From: CAXYVC01 sp964292295
GTDB taxonomy: Bacteria > Acidobacteriota > Holophagae > Holophagales > Holophagaceae
Length of the DNA stretch: 23,273 nt
Reading direction: 5' to 3'
Assembly: GCA_964292295.1 (NCBI GenBank)
Contig: CAXYVC010000029.1
Location: 1 to 23,273 of the forward strand
Position numbers and translations under genes: made by a program
Part shown: positions 16,191 to 21,665 of the stretch, piece after piece
Position numbering within the stretch: the first letter of the stretch is position 1
How the letters are laid out: each line of letters starts with the position of its first letter
Notes under the pieces: generated by a model
Databases searched by the model: none
Told to the model about the DNA's origin: nothing
Seen by the model: the letters and a program-made list of their open reading frames with translations, nothing else

Positions 16191-17968
16191 TGGGCATCCT
16201 GCCGCAGACCCAGGACCATCTCCAGGTCGTGATGACCGGCCACGTGGACCACGGGAAGTCCTCGCTGCTGGGGCGCCTGTATGCCGACGCGGGCGTGATC
16301 CCCCCCAGCCTCGTGGCCCGGGTGAAGGACATCTGCGATCGCCAGGGCAAGGCCTTCGAGCACGCCTTCCTGTTCGACGCCTTCCTGGAGGAGCAGGAAC
16401 AGGGCATCACCATCGACACCGCCCGCACCTTCTTTGCCTGGAAGGGACGCCGCTACGCGGTCCTGGACGCCCCGGGGCACCGGGAGTTCCTGAAGAACAT
16501 GGTGACGGGCGCCTCCCGGGCCGAGGCCGCGCTGCTGGTGATCGACGCGGCGGAAGGGGTGCGCGAGCAGAGCCGCCGCCACGGCTACCTGCTGAAGCTC
16601 CTGGGCGTGCGCCAGGTGGCGGTGGTGGTGAACAAGATGGACCTGCAGGGCTACGCCCGGGAGGCCTTCGAGGCGGTGCGGGACGAATACCGCACCTTCC
16701 TGGGCGGCCTGGGCATCGCGCCGGAGGCCTTCGTGCCCGCCAGCGCCCGGGAGGGCGAGAACGTGGTGCATCCCGCTCTGCGCATGCCCTGGTACGAGGG
16801 ACCCACGGTGGTGGGCTGCCTGGAGGCCTTCCGCAAGCCTCCCGTGGCCCAGGACGGTCCGCTGCGCCTGCCCCTCCAGGACGTCTACAAGTTCGACGGG
16901 CGGCGCATCCTGGCGGGTCGCGTGGAATCGGGCGCCCTGCGCGCCGGGGACGTCCTGCGCTTCTGGCCCTCGGGCCGGCGCGGCCAGGTCGACCGCCTCG
17001 AGCGCTTTCCCGAAGCGCCCCGTCCGGAGGAGGCCCGCGCGGGCTGGTGCACGGGCTTTACCCTGGAGGAGCAGCTCTTCCTGGAACGGGGCGAGGTGGC
17101 CTGCCACGAGGGCGCGCCGCCGCAGGTGAGCGACCGCTTCGAGGCGAACCTCTTCTGGATGGGCAGGGAGCCCCTGCGGGTCGGCCAGCGCTGCCTGTTG
17201 CGGCTGGGCACCCAGGAGGCGCCGGTGGCGGTGGAAGCGGTCCTGCGGAGCCTGGATGCGGGAAGGCTCGAGGGCGCCGAAGCCCCGTCCTGCCTGAACC
17301 GCCACGAGGCCGGGGAGCTCCGCCTGCGCGCCCAGCGGTCCCTGGCGCTGGACCTCCACGCGGAGCTGCCGAACACGGGGCGCTTCATCCTGGAGGTGGA
17401 CGGGGACATCCAGGGCGGCGGCATCGTGACCCGGGTGCTGGAGAGTTCGGATGAGCGGCTGCGGCGCGAAGCCCTCGCCCGGGAGGAGCACTGGCGGGAA
17501 GGCGAGGTCCGGCCCGAGGAGCGCTTCGCGCGGAATGGCCACGGGCCGGCGCTGCTGCTCTTCAGCGGTCCGGCGGGCAGCGGCAAGGCCCGCCTGGCGC
17601 GCCTGCTGGAACGGCGCCTCTTCGAGGAGGGGCGCCAGGTGCTGCTGCTGGATTCCAAGAACCTGCGCGCGGGACTGTCCGCGGACCTCCCGGGCACCGA
17701 GGTGGACGAGCCGGTGCGGCGCTTCGGCGAGGTGGCGGCGCTCCTGCTGCGGAGCGGCTTCATCGTGGCCTGCGTCACCAACGACCTGCCCGCGGAGGCC
17801 CCCCGCGCCCTGCGGGAGCTGGCGCACCCCTACCCCGTGCTCCACGCCCATCTGGCGAAAGCGGGAGAACTCTTGCCGGAAGGGGCGCTGGGTCTCATCC
17901 AGGGAGCGCCGCTGCCGCTTTCTGCGGAAACCCTCCTGCGAGAACTTGAAGGGCTATTGGACGGATGA
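16190..17968 (+). CDS. cysN: Sulfate adenylyltransferase subunit 1 with a degenerate C-terminal APS-kinase domain (CysNC-like)
   Basis: CysN is the EF-Tu-like GTPase that drives APS synthesis with CysD. In this 592 aa protein the GTPase motifs are intact: G1 GHVDHGKS (17-24), the GITIDTARTFF switch, DAPGH, and NKMD. Domains II and III follow to about residue 420. The remainder resembles the APS-kinase half of CysNC fusions, but its P-loop reads GPAGSGKAR (from G460) with alanine instead of Ser/Thr, and DGDNLR has become DSKNLR. It is thus probably a kinase-dead relic or regulatory domain. The ATG at 16190 overlaps the cysD stop; an adjacent in-frame GTG at 16187 is possible. The stop codon lies inside a 44-bp palindrome. 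Confidence 0.93.
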   Translation: MGILPQTQDHLQVVMTGHVDHGKSSLLGRLYADAGVIPPSLVARVKDICDRQGKAFEHAFLFDAFLEEQEQGITIDTARTFFAWKGRRYAVLDAPGHREFLKNMVTGASRAEAALLVIDAAEGVREQSRRHGYLLKLLGVRQVAVVVNKMDLQGYAREAFEAVRDEYRTFLGGLGIAPEAFVPASAREGENVVHPALRMPWYEGPTVVGCLEAFRKPPVAQDGPLRLPLQDVYKFDGRRILAGRVESGALRAGDVLRFWPSGRRGQVDRLERFPEAPRPEEARAGWCTGFTLEEQLFLERGEVACHEGAPPQVSDRFEANLFWMGREPLRVGQRCLLRLGTQEAPVAVEAVLRSLDAGRLEGAEAPSCLNRHEAGELRLRAQRSLALDLHAELPNTGRFILEVDGDIQGGGIVTRVLESSDERLRREALAREEHWREGEVRPEERFARNGHGPALLLFSGPAGSGKARLARLLERRLFEEGRQVLLLDSKNLRAGLSADLPGTEVDEPVRRFGEVAALLLRSGFIVACVTNDLPAEAPRALRELAHPYPVLHAHLAKAGELLPEGALGLIQGAPLPLSAETLLRELEGLLDG

Positions 17969-18008
17969 AGGAAGGGCTCCGGTGGATCCACCGGAGCCCT
18001 TCCTTCAT
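17965..18008. terminator. 44-bp perfect palindrome, probable bidirectional terminator
   Basis: Bases 17965-18008 equal their own reverse complement without a mismatch; the centre is GGATCC. The RNA hairpin from either strand would have a stem of up to 20 pairs. It includes the cysN stop codon (17966-17968) and ends 17 bases before the stop of the convergent SPFH gene. No long U-tract follows on either side, though the arms end in CCTTCCTTC. It most likely ends both transcripts. Confidence 0.7.
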
Positions 18009-18024
18009 GGGAATTCCGCGCGGC

Positions 18025-19068
18025 CTACTGCCCCATGCCGTGCTTCTTCAGGATCACGGCGCGCTGGGCGTCGTATTCGGCCTGGCTGATGAGCTGGCCG
18101 TCGAAGAGCTCCTTGAGCTCGGTGAGTTCCTCCTTCAGGCCCTTGGCGGGGGCCGGAGCGGGCTGCGCGGTGCCGGCGGGGTAGGGCTGCTGCGCCATCT
18201 GGCCCATGGCGGCGCCCATCTGCTGCCCCATCATGTTGCCCATGCCGACCCCCATGCCGAGGCCCATGCCCATGCCCGCCAAGCCGCCGGGGTTCTGGGC
18301 GGCGAGGGGCAGGCTGTCGGCCACCTGCATCTGGGTGTAGGCGCCCATGACGGGGGCCATCATGCCCACGCTGGTGCGCTTGTCCATCATGGCCTCGACC
18401 TCTTCGGGGAGGCTGATGTTCTCGATGAAGAGCTTGGAGCACTCCAGGCCCATGGTCCGGAACTCGGGGTCCATCTTCTGGCGCAGCAGGTCCGAGAGCT
18501 CGTCGTACTTCGCTGCCAGGTCCAGCGCGGGCACCTTGGCTTCGCCGAGGGCGTCGGTGAAGCGGCTCACCAGGCTCTTGCGCAGCTGCTCCTGGATGTC
18601 GGCCACGGTGAAGACGCCGTTGGTGCCCACGACGTTCTTCAGGAAGGCCTTGGCGTCCACCACGCGGATGGAGTAGATGCCGAAGGCGCGGATGCGCAGC
18701 ACGCCGAAGTCGGCGTCGCGCATCATGATCGGGTTCGGCGTGCCCCAGCCCAGGTCGTTGAAGAGCTTGGTGTTCAGGAAGTAGACGTCGGACTTGAAGG
18801 GGCTTTCGAAGCCGTACTTCCAGCCCTTGAGGGTGGCCAGGATGGGCAGGTTCTGGGTGGTGAGGGTGTGGGTGCCGGGGCCGAAGGCGTCAGCGAACTG
18901 GCCCTCGTTCACGAAGACGGCTTCCTGGCTCTCCCGCACCACCAGCTTGCCGCCGTTCTGGATCTCCTGGCCGCGCATGGGGAAGCGCCAGGCCATGGTG
19001 TCGTTGCTGTCGTCCAGCCACTGGATGATGTCCAGGAATTGCGCTTTGCCCCAGTCGAGAAGGCCCAT
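18025..19068 (-). CDS. SPFH-domain protein with Met/Gly-rich linker and C-terminal SHOCT domain
   Basis: This 347 aa protein belongs to the group annotated as SPFH-domain or virion-core-like proteins (as in YdjI/YdjL-type bacterial loci). It begins MGLLDWGKAQFLDIIQWLDD, a conserved opening. The SPFH (band 7) region is at about 25-230 (LVVRESQEAVFVNEGQ, PGTHTLTTQNLP, VRIAF-like strands, then an amphipathic helix region). A Met/Gly/Gln-rich linker spans about 258-296, and a short SHOCT domain follows at about 310-347 (GLKEELTELKELFDGQLIS, AEYDAQRAVIL). There is no transmembrane segment. ATG 19068 is preceded by GGAGG, an excellent site. SPFH proteins form membrane-associated oligomers, and SHOCT domains occur in many multimeric proteins. 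The specific role is unknown. Confidence 0.85.
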   Translation of the reverse strand: MGLLDWGKAQFLDIIQWLDDSNDTMAWRFPMRGQEIQNGGKLVVRESQEAVFVNEGQFADAFGPGTHTLTTQNLPILATLKGWKYGFESPFKSDVYFLNTKLFNDLGWGTPNPIMMRDADFGVLRIRAFGIYSIRVVDAKAFLKNVVGTNGVFTVADIQEQLRKSLVSRFTDALGEAKVPALDLAAKYDELSDLLRQKMDPEFRTMGLECSKLFIENISLPEEVEAMMDKRTSVGMMAPVMGAYTQMQVADSLPLAAQNPGGLAGMGMGLGMGVGMGNMMGQQMGAAMGQMAQQPYPAGTAQPAPAPAKGLKEELTELKELFDGQLISQAEYDAQRAVILKKHGMGQ

Positions 19069-19102
19069 CGGTTCCTCCAGGCGGCGCGTGCCGCAGGTCC
19101 CC

Positions 19103-19108
19103 AGTGTA
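19103..19108 (-). promoter_or_regulatory. Possible -10 element of the SPFH gene
   Basis: On the minus strand TACACTGGGG occurs 34 bases upstream of ATG 19068. The same TACACTGGG is found before the formyltransferase gene. No -35 match is seen. The rest of the 123-base gap up to 19191 is GC-rich and shows no gene. Confidence 0.35.
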
Positions 19109-19191
19109 CGTGGCGGCGCAAGGCCGGCGAGGGGGCGTGGGGAGAGGCGGCTGCGTGGGCGGCTAGCGGGGCGCACCACCCGCCGAGCGGT

Positions 19192-19494
19192 TCAGCGGCG
19201 GTGCCCTCTGGGCGGGTTCGGGATGCGGTCCTTGGTGTGGACGCTCCGGGTGTCGGCGTCCACGATGCAGCGCCATCCGCGCTCCTCCCGGGGCATGTGC
19301 ACGTCCACCTCCCAGCCGCCCGAGGCCCCGTTCAGGGGGATGCGCCGGGCGCTGACGGCGAGGCCTCCCGTGGCCTGCTCGGCGATGGCCTTGGCTTCCG
19401 TCGCACTTCGCACCAGGCCGGGGGCCTTGACCTTCCGGGGGGCGGCGGCGAGGACGAGACAGGGCAGGAGCAGCAGGGCTGCGCGTGGGATCAT
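19192..19494 (-). CDS. Small secreted PepSY-like protein
   Basis: This 100 aa protein has a clear signal peptide (MIPRAALLLLPCLVLAAA, cleavage near residue 18), so it is probably periplasmic. The mature part reads like one PepSY-type unit: a helix with SATEAKAIAEQATGG, then strands SARRIPLNG, GGWEVDVHMPREERGWRCIVDADT, and a short basic tail. PepSY domains are small modules often associated with protease inhibition or metal and redox proteins, but no function can be assigned. The ATG at 19494 has GAGG seven bases upstream. It is a single gene between the formyltransferase and SPFH genes on the same strand, with gaps of 56 and 123 bases, so it may have its own promoter (TACGTT, 19519-19524). 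Confidence 0.7.
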   Translation of the reverse strand: MIPRAALLLLPCLVLAAAPRKVKAPGLVRSATEAKAIAEQATGGLAVSARRIPLNGASGGWEVDVHMPREERGWRCIVDADTRSVHTKDRIPNPPRGHRR

Positions 19495-19550
19495 GACGGG
19501 CCTCGGGGGGAAAGCTCCAACGTAGGCAGGCCGCCCTCCCGGTGCAAGGG

Positions 19551-20471
19551 TCAGGGGGCCTCGGGGAGGCCCAGCTCCGCCAGCCAGGCGAGCTGCTCAC
19601 TGGGGCGCAGGGTGGTCTCGCCCCGGCGGCGCAGGGCCACGAGGCGCAGGGCGCCTTCGGCAAAGCCCAGGAGCACGCCGCCGCCCGTGATGCGGACGTG
19701 GCCCGCCGGGCAGGCCTCCGGGCTCGGCAGGGCCCAGGGCACCTTCACGATCCCCCGGGGCGTCTCCAGGAAGGCGTTGGGCCAGGGATCGGCCACGGCA
19801 CGCACCTGGTTGAAGGCCTCCCGCGCCGTCATGGTGAAGTCCAGGCGGCTGTCCGCGGGGCGGGGGCCGCCGAAATAGGTGGAAGGGCCCGGCTCCCGCT
19901 GGGGGGTGGGCCGGGGGCTGCCGTCCCGAAGGCCGGGGAGGGGTCCGCGCACCAGGGCGCGGCCGGCCTCCGCGGCGCGCCGGGTGAGGCTGAGGGCCGT
20001 CTCGTCCCAGGCGATGGGCAGCCGGGCCTGGGCCAGGATTGCGCCGTCGTCGGGCTTCGGGGTCATGGCGTGCAGGGTGACGCCGGTTTCCGCCTCGCCC
20101 TTCACCAGCACCCAGTTGATGGGGGCCCGGCCCCGGTAGCTCGGCAGGAGCGAGCCGTGCAGGTTGTAGCAGCCGAGGCGGGGCAGCGCGAGCACCCGCG
20201 CCTGGATCATTTCCCGGAAGTAGAAGCTGAACAGGAAGTCGGGTGCCTCGGCTTGGATGGCTTCGTAGACCGCGTCGGTGTTGAAGTCCGCCTCCATGCG
20301 CACGGGGATGCCCATGGACCGGGCCAGGTGCTCCGGCGCCTCGAACCAGCGCTCGTCCTCGCCCTGGGGGTAGGTGTAGAGCGCTCTTACCGCGACGCCC
20401 GCCTCCAGCAGGCCCCGCAGGGCCTCCCGGCCCACGGGGGAATAGGCGCAGACGATGGCGGTGGCGGGCAT
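19551..20471 (-). CDS. ArnA-type formyltransferase (N10-formyl-THF dependent, stand-alone)
   Basis: This 306 aa enzyme should transfer formyl from N10-formyltetrahydrofolate to an amino group. It resembles the N-terminal formyltransferase half of ArnA (UDP-4-amino-4-deoxy-arabinose formyltransferase) more than Fmt. The pattern FSFYFRE then NLHGSLLPSYRGRAPINWVL, GEAETGVTLH and DDGAILAQ follows ArnA closely. The catalytic N103, H105 and D141 are present. The C-terminal subdomain (VRAVADPWPNAF) is kept, but the ArnA decarboxylase domain is absent and the gene ends at the ArnA domain boundary. The ATG at 20471 is preceded by AGGAG six bases upstream. No arnBCT or perosamine-type genes are adjacent, so the amino-sugar substrate is open; a role as methionyl-tRNA formyltransferase is less likely. 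Confidence 0.82.
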   Translation of the reverse strand: MPATAIVCAYSPVGREALRGLLEAGVAVRALYTYPQGEDERWFEAPEHLARSMGIPVRMEADFNTDAVYEAIQAEAPDFLFSFYFREMIQARVLALPRLGCYNLHGSLLPSYRGRAPINWVLVKGEAETGVTLHAMTPKPDDGAILAQARLPIAWDETALSLTRRAAEAGRALVRGPLPGLRDGSPRPTPQREPGPSTYFGGPRPADSRLDFTMTAREAFNQVRAVADPWPNAFLETPRGIVKVPWALPSPEACPAGHVRITGGGVLLGFAEGALRLVALRRRGETTLRPSEQLAWLAELGLPEAP

Positions 20472-20488
20472 GAGGGCTCCTTGATCCC

Positions 20489-20494
20489 AGTGTA
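20489..20494 (-). promoter_or_regulatory. Possible -10 element of the formyltransferase gene
   Basis: On the minus strand CGCTACACTGGGATC lies just ahead of the AGGAG site, with TACACT ending 17 bases before ATG 20471. It shares TACACTGGG with the SPFH upstream region. No -35 hexamer is apparent. Confidence 0.35.
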
Positions 20495-20542
20495 GCGGTC
20501 CGCTTCGCCCCTCCCGGGGCCGCCTTCGTCCCTTTCACGGGT

Positions 20543-20571
20543 TACGCGGGCGCCATTCCCGCGTATACCTT
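20543..20571 (+). promoter_or_regulatory. Palindrome overlapping the -10 region of the transglutaminase-like TPR gene
   Basis: TACGCGGG (20543-20550) and CCCGCGTA (20558-20565) are perfect inverted copies around a seven-base centre. The right arm runs into TATACC (20564-20569), the best -10 candidate, 16 bases before ATG 20586. The position suits a repressor operator, and the region is shared with the divergent formyltransferase gene. Confidence 0.4.
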
Positions 20572-20585
20572 GCCGGGAGGTCCCC

Positions 20586-21662
20586 ATGCGCCTGCATCCG
20601 ATCCCCGCCCTGATCCTCGTGGTTCCGGCCGCAGCACAGGATCCCTTCGAGGTCCCGCCGGAACTGAAGGACTTCGCCGTGCGGGCGGCCCAGATGCGCT
20701 TTGGCACCCGCGCCAAGCTCCAGGCCATCCTGGAGGCCTGCTTCCTGCCCCCGGAGCGGGGGGGCCTGGGCATCACCTACGACAACGCCTACACGCGCAC
20801 GGTGGCGGAGGTGTGGCGGGACCGCAAGGCGAACTGCCTGTCCATGACGGCCTTCTGTGTGGCGAGCTGCCAGGCGGCTGGCGTCTCCGCCCAGTACGCC
20901 GAGGCCCTGAACACCAACCACTGGCGCCGGGAGGGTGGCTTGGTGCGCTTCGAGCGCCACGTGGTGGCCCTGGTGCGCTTCCAGGGCATGGACGACCTGG
21001 TAGCGGACTTTCTGCCGCGGGCCCGCCAGAAGGTGGGTGCCTACGTGGTTTCGATCCTGCCCGTGCGGCGGATGCGGGCCCTCTTCCACAGCAACCGCGC
21101 GGTGGAGCTGCTGGGGGAGGGGCGCTCCGCCGAGGCCCTGGCCCAGGTGGAGGCCAGCCTGAAGGTGGATCCGGAGATGAGCGTGGGGTGGAACATCCGG
21201 GGCGTCATCTTGCGCGCCGCGGGGGACCAGGCGGGGGCGGAGCAGTCCTACCGCCGGGCCCTTTTGTGTGACGCCAAGGACAGCGCCGCCATGGGGAACC
21301 TGGAGACCCTGATGCGCGAGGTGGGGCGCGTGGACGAGGCGGAGCGCCTGCGGGAGCGCGGCCTGCAGGTGCGCCGGAGGGACCCCTACTACAACGCCTT
21401 CCTGGCCGAGGAAGCCCTGCAGGGGGAGCGCCTGGAGGAGGCCAAGGGCTTCGCCCGCACGGCCCTGCGCATCCAGCCCTACGAGGCGGAGTTCCATCTC
21501 CTGATGGCGCGCATCCATTTGGCGCTCGGGGAGCCGGACGACGCCCTCAAGGACCTGGAACGGGCCAAGCGCTGGGCCATCCCCGCGGAGCGGCAGCGCT
21601 ACGACAGCAAGCTTTCCGCCCTGCGCCAGCAGCAGGAGGGGAAGGCCGCCGCCAAGCCGTAG
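20586..21662 (+). CDS. Secreted transglutaminase-like/TPR protein
   Basis: This 358 aa protein has a short signal peptide (LILVVPAAAQ, cleavage near residue 18). The first half looks like a transglutaminase-like cysteine-protease fold: C84 in DRKANCLSMTAFCVASCQAAG, H125 in FERHVVALV and an aspartate in MDDLVADF could form the Cys-His-Asp triad. From about residue 165 there are four or so TPR units (RAVELLGEGRSAEALAQVEA, IRGVILRAAGDQAGAEQSY, NLETLMREVGRVDEAERL, MARIHLALGEPDDALKDL). Bacterial proteins of this build usually act in the periplasm as peptidases or assembly scaffolds; the substrate is unknown. The ATG at 20586 has GGGAGG at ideal distance. It is convergent with the next gene, with only three bases between stops. 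Confidence 0.75.
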   Translation: MRLHPIPALILVVPAAAQDPFEVPPELKDFAVRAAQMRFGTRAKLQAILEACFLPPERGGLGITYDNAYTRTVAEVWRDRKANCLSMTAFCVASCQAAGVSAQYAEALNTNHWRREGGLVRFERHVVALVRFQGMDDLVADFLPRARQKVGAYVVSILPVRRMRALFHSNRAVELLGEGRSAEALAQVEASLKVDPEMSVGWNIRGVILRAAGDQAGAEQSYRRALLCDAKDSAAMGNLETLMREVGRVDEAERLRERGLQVRRRDPYYNAFLAEEALQGERLEEAKGFARTALRIQPYEAEFHLLMARIHLALGEPDDALKDLERAKRWAIPAERQRYDSKLSALRQQQEGKAAAKP

Positions 21663-21665
21663 GGC

